64,000 nucleotides of DNA, taken from the NCBI RefSeq assembly GCF_011758655.1, contig NZ_JAAMPA010000003.1, forward strand, positions 248,001 to 312,000. Reading direction: 5' to 3'. Of this stretch, positions 26,234 to 36,341 are shown in pieces; the stretch's first letter is position 1; each line of letters starts with the position of its first letter. Both the position numbers and the translations under genes were made by a program. Below the pieces are notes generated by a model that ran no database searches, was not told the DNA's origin, and worked only from the letters and a program-made list of their open reading frames with translations. Origin of the DNA: Modestobacter marinus. GTDB taxonomy: Bacteria; Actinomycetota; Actinomycetes; Mycobacteriales; Geodermatophilaceae.

Positions 26234-29200
26234 GTGCCACCGCCGGGTGCCGGTCAGGCCGTGCCACCGCCAGGTCCAGACCCGGCCGTGCCACCACCGA
26301 GTCCCGGTCCGGCCACACGACTGCCGAGTGCGGTGGTCATGCGGCCGCCGGGTGCCCGGCACGCCGTCCACCGGGTGCCGGCGACGGACCGGTGGTCCTG
26401 GCTCGACCTGCGGCTGGTCCCTCCTGCCGCGACCGTGTGGGCGTTGACCCTGCTGGCGCCCCGGCTGCCCGCCGGGCTGCTCCTCACCCTCGCCGTGGCC
26501 GCGGCCCTGGCCGCCGCCGGTCTGCTGCTGGCCGGGCGCGCCGGCCGGCCCGGCGCGCTGCGACGGGTCGCGGCGCGCGGCGTCGTCATCGGCTGCCTCG
26601 CCGCGGTGACCGTCACCGGCGCCACCTCGGCGGTCCGGGCTCAGGCGCGGGCCGCCTCGCCCCTGCCGGCACTCGCCGAGCGCGGGGCGGTCGTCGAGGT
26701 GGTCCTGGAGCTGACCGACGACCCCCGTCCGGTGGCCGGCGCCGGAGCGGCCCGGGTGCTGGTGCGCGGCACGGTCTCCTGGGCTGCGGACCGGCCCGTG
26801 GGCGACGACCCGGTACTGCTGTTCGGTGCCGCCGAGGAGTGGGCCGGCCTGCTGCCGGGCCAGGCGGTGCGGCTGCACGTCCTCGCGCGCCCGGCGGAGC
26901 CCGGGGACGCCGTCGTGGCCGTCCTGTCGGCGCGCTCGCCACCCGACCGGCTCGGCGGCCCCGGCGCGGTGCAAGACGTGGCCGGTGCGCTGCGGGCCGG
27001 GCTGGTCGACTCGGCTGCCCGCACCCTGCCCGAGCGCGCGGCCGGTCTGCTCCCGGGCCTGGTCGTGGGCGACACCAGTGGCATGGACCCGGTGCTCACC
27101 GAGGAGTTCCGGCGGGCAGGGCTGGCCCACCTGACCGCAGTCTCCGGCGCCAACGTCGCGATCGTGGTGGCGTTGGTGCTCTGGCCGTTGCGGGCCCGGG
27201 CCGTGGACCGGCGGTGGCAGGCGCTGGCCGCAGCGCTGGCGATCGCCGGGTTCGTCGTCCTCGCCCGCCCGGGGGCCAGCGTGCTGCGGGCCGCGGCCAT
27301 GGGCGCGGTGGCGGTGCTGGCGCTGGCCTCCGGCCGGGCCCGGGCCGCCGTCCCGGCGCTGGCGGCGACCGTGCTGGTGCTGCTCCTCCTCGCACCCGGG
27401 CTGGCCGGCGACGTCGGGTTCGCCCTCTCGGTCTCCGCCACGGCGGCGATCGTGCTCCTGGCTCCTGGGTGGTCCCGGGCGCTGCGCCGGCACCGCGTCC
27501 CCCGTCCGCTGGCCGACGCCGTCGCGGTCAGCGCGGCCGCCGGCCTGGTCACCGCGCCCCTGGTGGCCGGCATCTCCGGGCTGGTCAGCGTGGTGTCCCT
27601 GCCGGCCAACCTGCTGGCCGCACCAGCAGTGGCACCGGCGACCGTGCTCGGCGTGCTGGCCGCCCTGGTGTCACCCGCTGCGCCGTGGCCGGCCGACGCG
27701 CTCACCTGGCTCGCCGGGTGGCCGGTGCGCTGGCTGGTCGCCGTCGCCGAGCGTGCCGCGGCCGTGCCCGACGGCGCCACCGGCTGGCCGACCGGCATCC
27801 CCGGTGCGGTCCTGCTGGCCGTCGTCCTGGGCGGCGCCGTCTGGGCGTTGCGGCGCTGGCCCCGGCTGCGCCTGCTGGCGCTCGCCGCCCTGCTGGGCGT
27901 CGTGCTGGTCGGCTGGCCGCTGCGCCAGCTCAGCCGGGGCTGGCCACTGCCGGACACGGTCGTGGTGGCCTGCGACATCGGCCAGGGCGATGCGCTCGTG
28001 CTGCCGACCGGCCCGGGTGAGGGGGTGCTGGTCGACGCGGGCCCGGACCCGTCCCTCGTCGACGGCTGCCTGCGCCGACTGGGGGTGGAGCGGCTGCCGC
28101 TGGTGCTGCTCTCGCACCTGGACGCCGACCACGTGGGTGGGCTCTCCGGTGCCCTGGCCGGGCGGGACGTCGGGGTGGTGGCCACCGGGTCGCTGGCGCC
28201 CGACGACGAGCGGGTGTCGCAGCTGGACCGGGCCGTGGCCGAGGCGGGTGCGGACCACGTGGTCCTCCTGCCCGGTGACCGGCGGACGGTCGGCAGCGCG
28301 GACTTCGAGGTGCTGGCCCCCGACCCGGCCGAGGCCGTCGCCGGTGCCGAGCCCAACGACCTCAGCCTCGTCGTGCGGGCCACGCAGCGCGGCCTCCGGG
28401 TGCTGCTCACCGGCGACCTCGGCGCCGAGGCGGAGGCGCGCCTGGTGGCGGCCGGTCTCGACCTGACCGCCGACGTGTTCAAGGTGCCGCACCACGGCAG
28501 CGCCGACGCCGACCCGGGCTTCCTCGCCGCCAGCGGGGCCGCCGTCGCGCTGATCTCGGTGGGCGCCGACAACAGCTACGGCCACCCGACCCGGCGGCTG
28601 CTGGACTGGCTGGCCGGCGCCGGGATGCGCGTCCACCGGACCGACCGGGACGGCGACGTCGCGGTGGTCGGCCGGGCGGGGGAGTGGGGAGTGGCCGTGC
28701 GGGGACCGGACGCCGCGCTGCGCGCCGATGCCGCGGCCGCGTCACAGGAGACGAGCACGTGGGACGACGGGACGTGGGACGACGGCACGTGGGGAGACGG
28801 CAGGTCGGGAGACGGCAGGTGGGGAGACGGCAGGTGGGGAGACGGCACGGCGCCAGAGAGCCCTTGGCGGGACAGCGCGTCGCAGGACAGTCCGTGGGGA
28901 GGCGGCCCGTCGGGGTTGGGCAGGTCCGGGACGCGGCCTGCAGGTGCGGCGGCGAGCCGGTCCCGTCGGTGTCCCGTGGCAGCATGGCCCCGTGGCAACA
29001 GCGGCACCTCCGGCTCCGACCTCCCGGCTCCGGGTCGTGGTGGGCGAGGAGGAGCTGCTGCGCGCACGGGCGGTCTCCGCCGTGCGCGCGGCGGTCCGCG
29101 AGCGCCACCCCGACAGCGAGGAGCACGAGCTCCCGGCGGCCGGTCTGGCGGTCGGTCAGCTGGCCGACGTGCTCGCGCCCTCCCTGTTCGGCGGGCACCG

Positions 29201-29767
29201 GCTGGTCGTCGTGACCGGGGTGCAGGAGTCCGCGGCGGCGCTGGCCGACTCCCTGGTCAGCTACACCAAGGAGCCCGACCCGGAGCTCACGCTGGTCGTC
29301 GTCCACAGCGGCGGGAAGCGCAACGAGGCGCTGCTGAAGGCGTTCAAGGCGGCGGGTGCCGCGGTCGACGAGTGCCCGAAGATCAGCTCGGCGGGGGAGC
29401 GGGTCGCCTTCGTGCGCAACGAGGTGCGGTTCGCCGGCGGCAAGATCACTCCGGATGCGGTGACCGCGTTGCTGGACGCGGTGGGCAACGACCTCCGCGG
29501 GCTGTCGGCGGCCGCCAGTCAGCTGGTGTCGGACTTCGGTGGGGTCATCGACGCCGACGCCGTCGCCCGCTTCCACCGGGGCCAGGCCGAGGTCACCGGG
29601 TTCACCGTCGCCGAACGGGTGCTGGTCGGGGACATGGCCGGCTCGGTCGAGATGCTCCGCTGGGCGCTGGACCGCGGGGTGGCCCACGTGCTCATCGCCG
29701 ACGCGCTGGCCGACGGGGTGCGCACGGCCGCCCGGGTCGCCTCGTTGAACACCTCCAACATCGGTGA
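26234..29767 (+). CDS. comEC: ComEC/Rec2 competence membrane protein with run-on frame
   Basis: DNA-translocating channel of competence. After a Pro-rich N-terminus come TM helices, the ComEC core (GLVVGDTSGMDPVLTEEFRR, HLTAVSGANVAI), more helices, and a beta-lactamase-like domain (DIGQGDALVL, LSHLDADHVGGL, VPHHGSADADPGF) ending near base 28710. The frame then has no stop until 29767: it continues through six TWDDG-like pentapeptides and out of frame through most of holA. The last ~350 codons are unlikely to be functional protein as written; a lost stop is the simplest reading. Start is GTG 26234 or ATG 26339. Confidence 0.7.
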   Translation: MPPPGAGQAVPPPGPDPAVPPPSPGPATRLPSAVVMRPPGARHAVHRVPATDRWSWLDLRLVPPAATVWALTLLAPRLPAGLLLTLAVAAALAAAGLLLAGRAGRPGALRRVAARGVVIGCLAAVTVTGATSAVRAQARAASPLPALAERGAVVEVVLELTDDPRPVAGAGAARVLVRGTVSWAADRPVGDDPVLLFGAAEEWAGLLPGQAVRLHVLARPAEPGDAVVAVLSARSPPDRLGGPGAVQDVAGALRAGLVDSAARTLPERAAGLLPGLVVGDTSGMDPVLTEEFRRAGLAHLTAVSGANVAIVVALVLWPLRARAVDRRWQALAAALAIAGFVVLARPGASVLRAAAMGAVAVLALASGRARAAVPALAATVLVLLLLAPGLAGDVGFALSVSATAAIVLLAPGWSRALRRHRVPRPLADAVAVSAAAGLVTAPLVAGISGLVSVVSLPANLLAAPAVAPATVLGVLAALVSPAAPWPADALTWLAGWPVRWLVAVAERAAAVPDGATGWPTGIPGAVLLAVVLGGAVWALRRWPRLRLLALAALLGVVLVGWPLRQLSRGWPLPDTVVVACDIGQGDALVLPTGPGEGVLVDAGPDPSLVDGCLRRLGVERLPLVLLSHLDADHVGGLSGALAGRDVGVVATGSLAPDDERVSQLDRAVAEAGADHVVLLPGDRRTVGSADFEVLAPDPAEAVAGAEPNDLSLVVRATQRGLRVLLTGDLGAEAEARLVAAGLDLTADVFKVPHHGSADADPGFLAASGAAVALISVGADNSYGHPTRRLLDWLAGAGMRVHRTDRDGDVAVVGRAGEWGVAVRGPDAALRADAAAASQETSTWDDGTWDDGTWGDGRSGDGRWGDGRWGDGTAPESPWRDSASQDSPWGGGPSGLGRSGTRPAGAAASRSRRCPVAAWPRGNSGTSGSDLPAPGRGGRGGAAARTGGLRRARGGPRAPPRQRGARAPGGRSGGRSAGRRARALPVRRAPAGRRDRGAGVRGGAGRLPGQLHQGARPGAHAGRRPQRREAQRGAAEGVQGGGCRGRRVPEDQLGGGAGRLRAQRGAVRRRQDHSGCGDRVAGRGGQRPPRAVGGRQSAGVGLRWGHRRRRRRPLPPGPGRGHRVHRRRTGAGRGHGRLGRDAPLGAGPRGGPRAHRRRAGRRGAHGRPGRLVEHLQHR
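28757..28846 (+). repeat. 15-bp tandem repeat at the comEC 3' end
   Basis: Six 15-bp units (type ACGTGGGACGACGGG drifting to AGGTGGGGAGACGGC), in the comEC frame encoding TWDDG, TWDDG, TWGDG, RSGDG, RWGDG, RWGDG. They lie just past the last conserved ComEC residues and all three forward frames are open here. Confidence 0.8.
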
Positions 29768-29996
29768 GCTGGCCCGCCAGCTCAAGCTCCCGCCGTGGAA
29801 GGTCAAGAAGGCGCATGCGCAGGCGCGGGGCTGGAGCATCGACGCGCTGCAGCAGGCGATCGGGGTGGTCGCCGAGCTCAACGCCGACGTGAAGGGGGTC
29901 GCCGCCAGCGCCGACTACGCGCTGGAGCGGGCGGTCCGCCGGATCGTGGGCATCCGTGCGGCCGCGGCCGGCGGGCGGGCCCGCGCGCTGCGCTGA
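28992..29996 (+). CDS. holA: DNA polymerase III subunit delta
   Basis: 334-residue clamp-loader subunit that opens the beta sliding clamp. It begins VATAAPPAPTSRLRVVVGEEELL and contains the delta-family segments LVVVHSGGKRNEALLKAF and GNDLRGLSAAASQLVSDFGG, with a C-terminal domain (LKLPPWKVKKAHAQARGWS). GTG 28992 is the homology-supported start, with a weak CAGCAT -10 box six bases before it. The gene overlaps the run-on comEC frame by about 780 bp. Codon-position bias favours holA over the comEC frame in this stretch, judging from the protein sequences. Confidence 0.92.
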   Translation: MATAAPPAPTSRLRVVVGEEELLRARAVSAVRAAVRERHPDSEEHELPAAGLAVGQLADVLAPSLFGGHRLVVVTGVQESAAALADSLVSYTKEPDPELTLVVVHSGGKRNEALLKAFKAAGAAVDECPKISSAGERVAFVRNEVRFAGGKITPDAVTALLDAVGNDLRGLSAAASQLVSDFGGVIDADAVARFHRGQAEVTGFTVAERVLVGDMAGSVEMLRWALDRGVAHVLIADALADGVRTAARVASLNTSNIGELARQLKLPPWKVKKAHAQARGWSIDALQQAIGVVAELNADVKGVAASADYALERAVRRIVGIRAAAAGGRARALR

Positions 29997-30305
29997 GCAC
30001 CGGATCCGGCTGCCAGCGCATCTCGGTCGCCCGCTGGCCGCGGCCGACGGGCTTGCCACGCATCACGCTGACCGTGGTCGGAGGGCGAGCCCGCGGGTAG
30101 CGCTGGACGCCCGACCCGGCGCCCGCGCATCCCGGCCGCGGCCGGCGGGCTGGCCCTGCGTTGCGCTGACCGCGGTCGGCGGGCGGGCGGACCCGCGCCG
30201 TACGCCGACCGCGCGACCCGGCTGACTGCGCACCCTGGCGCCACCGCGTCCGGGACGGCCCGCCGGCCGACCAGACGCTCGGCGACTGGGGCGAGGACCC
30301 AGGAA
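29957..30305 (+). repeat. Degenerate duplications downstream of holA
   Basis: About 310 bp without a gene. The 3' end of holA (type GGCCGCGGCCGGCGGGC...GCGCTGA) recurs in diverged form near 30040-30080 and 30138-30180, and the two downstream copies continue similarly for about 98 bp (GTCGG-GGGCG-CCCGCG-GACCCGG pattern). This looks like old duplication of the gene end decaying by mutation. No RNA or protein gene was recognised. Confidence 0.4.
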
Positions 30306-30345
30306 CGCGACGAGCCCCCTCCCGGCAGGGAGGGGGCTCGTCGCG
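30306..30345 (-). terminator. rpsT terminator, 18-bp perfect stem
   Basis: CGCGACGAGCCCCCTCCC (30306-30323) pairs perfectly with 30328-30345 around a GGCA loop, 15 bp beyond the rpsT stop. It is symmetrical and could also stop readthrough from holA. Confidence 0.85.
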
Positions 30346-30360
30346 GAGCGGACGCTCAGC

Positions 30361-30621
30361 TCAGAGGCTGGCGGCCTTCTTGGCCAGCGCCGACTTGCGG
30401 TTCGCGGCCTGGTTCTTGTGGATGACGCCCTTGCTGGCCGCCTTGTCCAGGGCCTTCGAGGCGGTCACGAGGGCGGCCTCGGCCGCTGCCTTGTCCCCGG
30501 CGTCGGCGGCAGTGCGGAAACGCCGCACCTGCGTCTTCAGGGCGGACCGGACAGCGACGTTGCGCTGACGAGCGATCTCGTTGGTCTTGATCCGCTTGAT
30601 CTGGGACTTGATGTTCGCCAC
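30361..30621 (-). CDS. rpsT: 30S ribosomal protein S20
   Basis: 86-residue basic S20, a 16S rRNA-binding assembly protein. It begins [15 protein letters not shown] and ends [19 protein letters not shown], both diagnostic. GTG 30621 was chosen over an upstream ATG by homology. It has its own promoter about 90 bp upstream and a strong terminator. Its place between holA and lepA, on the opposite strand, is common in actinobacteria. Confidence 0.95.
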   Translation of the reverse strand: MANIKSQIKRIKTNEIARQRNVAVRSALKTQVRRFRTAADAGDKAAAEAALVTASKALDKAASKGVIHKNQAANRKSALAKKAASL

Positions 30622-30706
30622 GCGTGAGCCTCGGATGTGTCGCAGGGAGGTGTACTTCTGACAGTGCGTCCACGGCACAACGAAGGGCAGCGCGGACCGG
30701 CCTCAC

Positions 30707-30735
30707 AAGATACCAGCCCACTGCTCGTGGCCCAA
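30707..30735 (-). promoter_or_regulatory. rpsT promoter
   Basis: Reading the minus strand, -35 TTGGGC (30730-30735), exactly 17 bp, then -10 TATCTT (30707-30712). A start near 30700 gives a leader of about 80 nt before the rpsT GTG. Confidence 0.65.
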
Positions 30736-30820
30736 CCGCACAGGGCGCGGGGAGCGCTCGGCGACGTCGTCCCGGGCAATCGCTCTACCCGGGGCGGGGA
30801 CGTGGGACGATGGGTCCACT

Positions 30821-32665
30821 GTGACGACTCCTGCCTCCACTGATCCCGCCCGGATCCGGAACTTCTGCATCATCGCCCACATCGACCACGGCAAGTCGAC
30901 GCTGGCCGACCGGATGCTCGAGGTGACCGGGATCGTCGAGGGCCGTCAGATGCGCGCCCAGTACCTCGACCGGATGGACATCGAGCGCGAGCGCGGCATC
31001 ACCATCAAGGCGCAGAACGTGCGCCTGCCGTGGACGCCGCGGTCCGGACCGCTGGCCGGCGACGAGTACGTGCTGGACATGATCGACACCCCCGGCCACG
31101 TCGACTTCACCTACGAGGTGTCCCGCTCCCTGGCCGCCTGCGAGGGGGCCGTGCTGCTGGTCGACGCCGCGCAGGGCATCGAGGCGCAGACGCTGGCGAA
31201 CCTGTACCTGGCGATCGAGAACGACCTGACGATCATCCCGGTGCTCAACAAGATCGACCTGCCGGCCGCGCAGCCGGAGAAGTACGCGGCCGAGATCGCC
31301 GGCATCATCGGCTGCGACCCGGCCGACGTGCTGCGGGTCAGCGGCAAGACCGGCGAGGGCGTCGCCGAGCTGCTGGACATGATCGTGGAGAAGATCCCGG
31401 CGCCGGTGGGCGACGCCGAGGCCCCCGCCCGGGCGATGATCTTCGACTCGGTCTACGACATCTACCGCGGCGTCATCACCTACGTCCGGGTCGTCGACGG
31501 CCGGATCAGCGGCCGCGAGCGGATCAAGATGATGTCCACCGGCGCGGTCCACGAGCTGCTGGAGATCGGCGTCATCTCACCCGAGCCCAAGCCGGTGCCG
31601 GGCCTTGGCGTCGGCGAGGTCGGCTACTTCATCACCGGGGTGAAGGACGTCCGCCAGTCCCGGGTCGGGGACACCGTGACCCTGCAGCACAAGCCGGCCA
31701 GCGAGCCGATCGGCGGGTACAGCGACCCCAAGCCGATGGTCTACTCCGGCCTCTACCCGATCGACGGCAGCGAGTACCAGCTGCTGCGCGAGTCGCTGGA
31801 CAAGCTGCTGCTCAACGACGCGGCGCTGGTCTACGAGCCGGAGACGTCCGCGGCCCTCGGCTTCGGCTTCCGGGTCGGCTTCCTGGGCCTGCTGCACCTG
31901 GAGATCGTCCGCGAGCGGCTGGAGCGCGAGGCCGGGATCAGCCTGATCTCCACCGCGCCCAACGTCGTCTACCGGGTGGTGATGGAGGACGGCACGGAGG
32001 TCGTCGTCACCAACCCCAGCGACTGGCCCAGCGGCAAGATCGACCGGGTGTTCGAGCCGATCGTGAACGCCACGATCATCGCCCCCAGCGACTACACCGG
32101 CGCCATCATGGAGCTGTGCCAGAGCCGGCGCGGGTCGCTGACCGGGATGGACTACCTGTCCGAGACCCGGGTCGAGCTGCGGTACACGCTGCCGCTGGGC
32201 GAGATCATCTTCGACTTCTTCGACGCGCTGAAGTCCCGCACCCGCGGCTACGCCTCGCTGGACTACTCCGAGGCGGGCGAGCAGGAGTCGAAGCTGGTCA
32301 AGGTGGACATCCTGCTGCAGGGCGAGGCCGTCGACGCCTTCTCCGCGATCGTGCACGCCGACAAGGCCTACAGCTACGGCGTCCTCATGGCCGGGAAGCT
32401 GCAGGAGCTCATCCCGCGGCAGCAGTTCGAGGTGCCGATCCAGGCCGCCGTCGGCTCCCGGGTGATTGCCCGCGAGACCGTCCGCGCCATCCGCAAGGAC
32501 GTGCTGGCCAAGTGCTACGGCGGTGACATCAGCCGCAAGCGCAAGCTGCTGGAGAAGCAGAAGGAGGGCAAGAAGCGGATGAAGATGGTCGGCCGCGTCG
32601 AGGTCCCCCAGGAGGCCTTCGTGGCCGCGCTCTCCACGAACGACTCGACCGCCGCGAAGAAGTGA
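30821..32665 (+). CDS. lepA: Elongation factor 4 (LepA)
   Basis: 614-residue translational GTPase that back-translocates or helps stalled/assembling ribosomes. G1 [10 protein letters not shown]2 [12 protein letters not shown]3 DTPGHVDF and G4 NKIDLP are present. The LepA-specific C-terminal domain ends [20 protein letters not shown] with the following KKRMK, which is diagnostic against EF-G and BipA. Length is standard. GTG 30821 is the family start. The stop overlaps the next start by four bases. Confidence 0.96.
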   Translation: MTTPASTDPARIRNFCIIAHIDHGKSTLADRMLEVTGIVEGRQMRAQYLDRMDIERERGITIKAQNVRLPWTPRSGPLAGDEYVLDMIDTPGHVDFTYEVSRSLAACEGAVLLVDAAQGIEAQTLANLYLAIENDLTIIPVLNKIDLPAAQPEKYAAEIAGIIGCDPADVLRVSGKTGEGVAELLDMIVEKIPAPVGDAEAPARAMIFDSVYDIYRGVITYVRVVDGRISGRERIKMMSTGAVHELLEIGVISPEPKPVPGLGVGEVGYFITGVKDVRQSRVGDTVTLQHKPASEPIGGYSDPKPMVYSGLYPIDGSEYQLLRESLDKLLLNDAALVYEPETSAALGFGFRVGFLGLLHLEIVRERLEREAGISLISTAPNVVYRVVMEDGTEVVVTNPSDWPSGKIDRVFEPIVNATIIAPSDYTGAIMELCQSRRGSLTGMDYLSETRVELRYTLPLGEIIFDFFDALKSRTRGYASLDYSEAGEQESKLVKVDILLQGEAVDAFSAIVHADKAYSYGVLMAGKLQELIPRQQFEVPIQAAVGSRVIARETVRAIRKDVLAKCYGGDISRKRKLLEKQKEGKKRMKMVGRVEVPQEAFVAALSTNDSTAAKK

Positions 32666-33321
32666 TCACCGGGCGCATCGAGGCGGTCTGCGTCTCCGGC
32701 AGTGACCTGCTGCCGTTGCCCGGTAAGCGTCCGAACCGCAGCGGCATCGACAAGAAGCCGGTCACCGGCCGGGTCGCCGTCCACCCGCTGGGGCTGGACG
32801 GCGACGTCCAGGTCAACCGGAAGCACCACGGCGGCGAGGGCCAGGCGGTCTACGCCTACGCCCAGGACGACGCCGAGTGGTGGGAGGCCGAGCTCGGCCG
32901 GGAGCTGCCCCCGGGCCGGTTCGGCGAGAACCTGCGCACCTCCGGGCTGGACCTGGTGGGCGCCGTCATCGGTGAGCAGTGGCAGGTCGGGACGGCGCTG
33001 TTCCAGGTGACCGCCTGGCGGACGCCGTGTGCCAACTTCGCCCGCTTCTGGGACGTGCCCGACCTGGTCAAGCGCTTCGCCGCCCGCGGTGCCACCGGCG
33101 CCTACCTCCGGGTGCTGCAGACCGGCGACGTGGGCGCCGGCGACGCCGTCACGGTCCTCTCCCGTCCCGACCACGGCATCACGGTGGCCACGGCGTTCCG
33201 CGTGGTGATGACCGAGAAGGCGCGGCTGCCCGAGCTGACGGCGATCCTGCCGTTCGTCGCGGACAAGGACCGGCCGGTGCTCGCCGCCAAGATCGAGAGG
33301 CGGCTCGCCGCCCAGGCGTGA
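32662..33321 (+). CDS. MOSC domain protein (YiiM-like)
   Basis: 219-residue cytosolic MOSC protein with the C-terminal three-helix '3-alpha' region. The MOSC part (about 25-165) has [47 protein letters not shown] and the conserved Cys in [10 protein letters not shown]. Family members act in molybdenum-cofactor-dependent detoxification of N-hydroxylated compounds (YiiM) but the substrate here is inference. GTG 32662 overlaps the lepA stop. Its end is four bases from the convergent dehydrogenase gene. Confidence 0.85.
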   Translation: MITGRIEAVCVSGSDLLPLPGKRPNRSGIDKKPVTGRVAVHPLGLDGDVQVNRKHHGGEGQAVYAYAQDDAEWWEAELGRELPPGRFGENLRTSGLDLVGAVIGEQWQVGTALFQVTAWRTPCANFARFWDVPDLVKRFAARGATGAYLRVLQTGDVGAGDAVTVLSRPDHGITVATAFRVVMTEKARLPELTAILPFVADKDRPVLAAKIERRLAAQA

Positions 33322-33325
33322 CCGC

Positions 33326-34291
33326 TCAGATCGTGAAGACGATCTTCCCGGCCGTGCGCCCCTCGAGCATCCGCTCGAAGCCCTCGCGGGCCCGGGACAG
33401 CGGCAGCTCCACGTCGATCGCCGGGCGCACCCCGGTGATCCGGCACATCTGGATCAGGTCGTCGAGCTCGTCCCGGGTGCCCATCGTGGAGCCGATCACC
33501 GACAGCTGGGTGAAGAACACCCGGTTGAGCTCGGCGCCGGGGTTGAAGCCGGTGGTCGCCCCGCAGGTCACCACCACGCCGCCGGGCCTGAGCGACTTGA
33601 TGCTGTGCGACCAGGTGGCCTCGCCGACGGTCTCCATCACGCCGTCCACCCGCTCGGGGAGCCGGGCACCGGACTCGAACGCCTGGTCCGCCCCCAGCGC
33701 CAGCGCCGCCGTCCGCTTCTCCTCGCTGCGGCCGGTGACCCAGACCCGGTAGCCGGCCGCGCTGCCGAGCCGGATCAGCGCCGTGGCGACCCCGCCGCTG
33801 GCCCCCTGCACCAGGACCGTCGACCCGGGCCGCAGGCCGGAGCGGACGAAGAGCATCCGGTAGGCGGTCAGCCAGGCGGTGGGCAGGCAGGCGGCCTCGG
33901 CGAAGGAGAGCTCGGCCGGCTTGGGGACGACGTTGCGCCGCGGCACGACGACGCGTTCGGCCAGCGTGCCCTGGTGCACCTCCGACAGCAGCGAGCGCTT
34001 CGGGTCCATCGTCTCGTCACCGGTCCACCCCGGGGAGGTGATGACCGCGTGCACCACCACCTCGTTGCCGTCGGCGTCGATGCCCGCCGCATCGCAGCCC
34101 AGGGTCATCGGCATCCGCTCGGCGGGCAGGCCGACCCCGCGCAGGCTGAACAGGTCGTGGTGGTTGAGCGAGGCGGCCTTCACCTCGACCGTCGTCCAGC
34201 CCTCGGGCGCCTCCGGCTCGGGCCGGTCACCGACCTCCAGCACGGAGAGCGGGTCCTTCGGGGCGGGGGTGGCGACGAACGCAGCGAGCAT
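33326..34291 (-). CDS. Quinone-oxidoreductase-like MDR dehydrogenase
   Basis: 321-residue medium-chain dehydrogenase/reductase. GroES-like N-terminal domain (VEVKAASLNHHDLFSLRG) and a Rossmann domain with VLVQGASGGVATALIRL. The structural-zinc cysteine cluster is absent, which places it with zinc-independent quinone oxidoreductases/enoyl reductases despite names often given to such proteins. NAD(P)H specificity and substrate are unknown. ATG 34291 follows TAGCGT by six bases (leaderless). It stands alone between MOSC and the secreted protein. Confidence 0.8.
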   Translation of the reverse strand: MLAAFVATPAPKDPLSVLEVGDRPEPEAPEGWTTVEVKAASLNHHDLFSLRGVGLPAERMPMTLGCDAAGIDADGNEVVVHAVITSPGWTGDETMDPKRSLLSEVHQGTLAERVVVPRRNVVPKPAELSFAEAACLPTAWLTAYRMLFVRSGLRPGSTVLVQGASGGVATALIRLGSAAGYRVWVTGRSEEKRTAALALGADQAFESGARLPERVDGVMETVGEATWSHSIKSLRPGGVVVTCGATTGFNPGAELNRVFFTQLSVIGSTMGTRDELDDLIQMCRITGVRPAIDVELPLSRAREGFERMLEGRTAGKIVFTI

Positions 34292-34361
34292 GAGCGGACG
34301 CTAACCGAGTGCCGCCGCCGCTGCGACGCGGGTCACCCCCGCCCCTCGGGTCGGAGTCCGC

Positions 34362-34940
34362 TCAGCAGGTCCGCCGTTCCTGCCGGATGTCGGCGTCGTC
34401 CTCGGCGTTCAGTGTCAGCACCGCCGACCCGACACCCGGCACGACGGCCAGCATGCCGCCGGTCACCCGGGCCGGGCGGACCTGGAGGGTGACCGTGCAC
34501 CCCTCCTCGTCGGTCCAGGACTGCTCGACGACCTCGCCGTGGCCGGTCCACCGCAGGTGGACGGCGGCATACCCGCGCACCGTGCCCTCCGCCGAGCCGC
34601 ACTCATACCTCAGCCAGCCGGTGGCCCGGGCGGACTCCAGGCCGGTCACCTGCGCCGGTACGGAGTCCTCGGTGAGGCACTCGTAGCCGCCGATGAACAC
34701 CTCGCCGCGGGCGAACGCCGGCACCCCGGCCGGGGCGTAGGCCTCGAACAGGCTCTCCGCGCCGCCCCCGCCGGTCCGGTCCTCGCCGTACAGCAGGGCG
34801 GTGGCATAGCCGATCGCGCCGTCGGACGTCCCGGCCCCGGGTCCCGGGGCGGGAGGCGACGCCGCCGCCGTCCCGGTCCCGACCAGCAGCAGCGCAGCCA
34901 CCGAGCTGCCGCAGACCCAGGTTCGTGTCCTCGTCCGCAT
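34362..34940 (-). CDS. Secreted protein of unknown function
   Basis: 192 residues with a Sec signal peptide: Arg-rich start, hydrophobic core (SSVAALLLVGTGTAA) and a likely AxA cut near residue 27. The mature part has three Cys (GYECL, LRYECG, EEGCTV) plus a C-terminal Cys, suggesting disulphides. No domain recognised. ATG 34940 is preceded by GAGGAGG at ideal spacing, one of the few clear Shine-Dalgarno sites here. It is not obviously related to selD upstream. Confidence 0.65.
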   Translation of the reverse strand: MRTRTRTWVCGSSVAALLLVGTGTAAASPPAPGPGAGTSDGAIGYATALLYGEDRTGGGGAESLFEAYAPAGVPAFARGEVFIGGYECLTEDSVPAQVTGLESARATGWLRYECGSAEGTVRGYAAVHLRWTGHGEVVEQSWTDEEGCTVTLQVRPARVTGGMLAVVPGVGSAVLTLNAEDDADIRQERRTC

Positions 34941-35102
34941 GACCTGTCCTCCTCGACGGGCCGGTCGTCCAGCCGGCCGCCTCGTGCGGCCGCGGGCCCG
35001 CCGGGAGGATGGCAGCGCAGCAGCCCGGTCGGGGGCGTCGTCCGGTGCGCGAGGGACCGGCTCTCCGGCGCGTCGCCGGCGACACGCTGGCCGGCGCCCC
35101 GG

Positions 35103-35189
35103 GCCGTCAGCGGACGAGCGCCCGGGTCCGCTGGCGACGCCCCGGTCCGCTCCTCGCTCGCTGGCGCTCGCTGCGATGCTCCCGAGCCG

Positions 35190-35200
<11 letters not shown>
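35103..35200. repeat. Duplicated selD end with hairpin
   Basis: The 15-mer GCCGTCAGCGGACGA at 35186-35200, which spans the selD stop, recurs at 35103-35117, 83 bp downstream of selD. In the distal copy CAGCGGAC (35108-35115) pairs with GTCCGCTG (35126-35133), giving a possible selD terminator. A GCTCGCTCGCTGGCGCTCGC stretch lies between the copies. The whole 34941-35189 interval has no gene. Confidence 0.5.
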
Positions 35201-36197
<997 letters not shown>

Positions 36198-36205
36198 GTC
36201 GCACC

Positions 36206-36211
36206 AATCTA
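36206..36211 (-). promoter_or_regulatory. selD -10 box
   Basis: TAGATT on the minus strand, eight bases upstream of the selD GTG, consistent with a leaderless or near-leaderless transcript. The remainder of the selD/tRNA interval (36212-36328) shows no further recognisable site. Confidence 0.5.
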
Positions 36212-36328
36212 GAGGCCGGACGGCCGGCCGGACACGGCACGGCCGGGTCCCCGCTGGCCGGTCCGGTGCCGACTCGGCACCTCACGGCGAGTGCGCCGGC
36301 TCCGGGTCGCGTCCCGCCGGCGCGTGCG

Positions 36329-36334
36329 TAGGCT
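36329..36334 (+). promoter_or_regulatory. tRNA-Sec -10 box
   Basis: TAGGCT seven bases before the first base of the mature tRNA, so transcription should begin at or near the tRNA 5' end with little or no leader. The -35 region is weak. Confidence 0.6.
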
Positions 36335-36341
36335 CGGGGGC

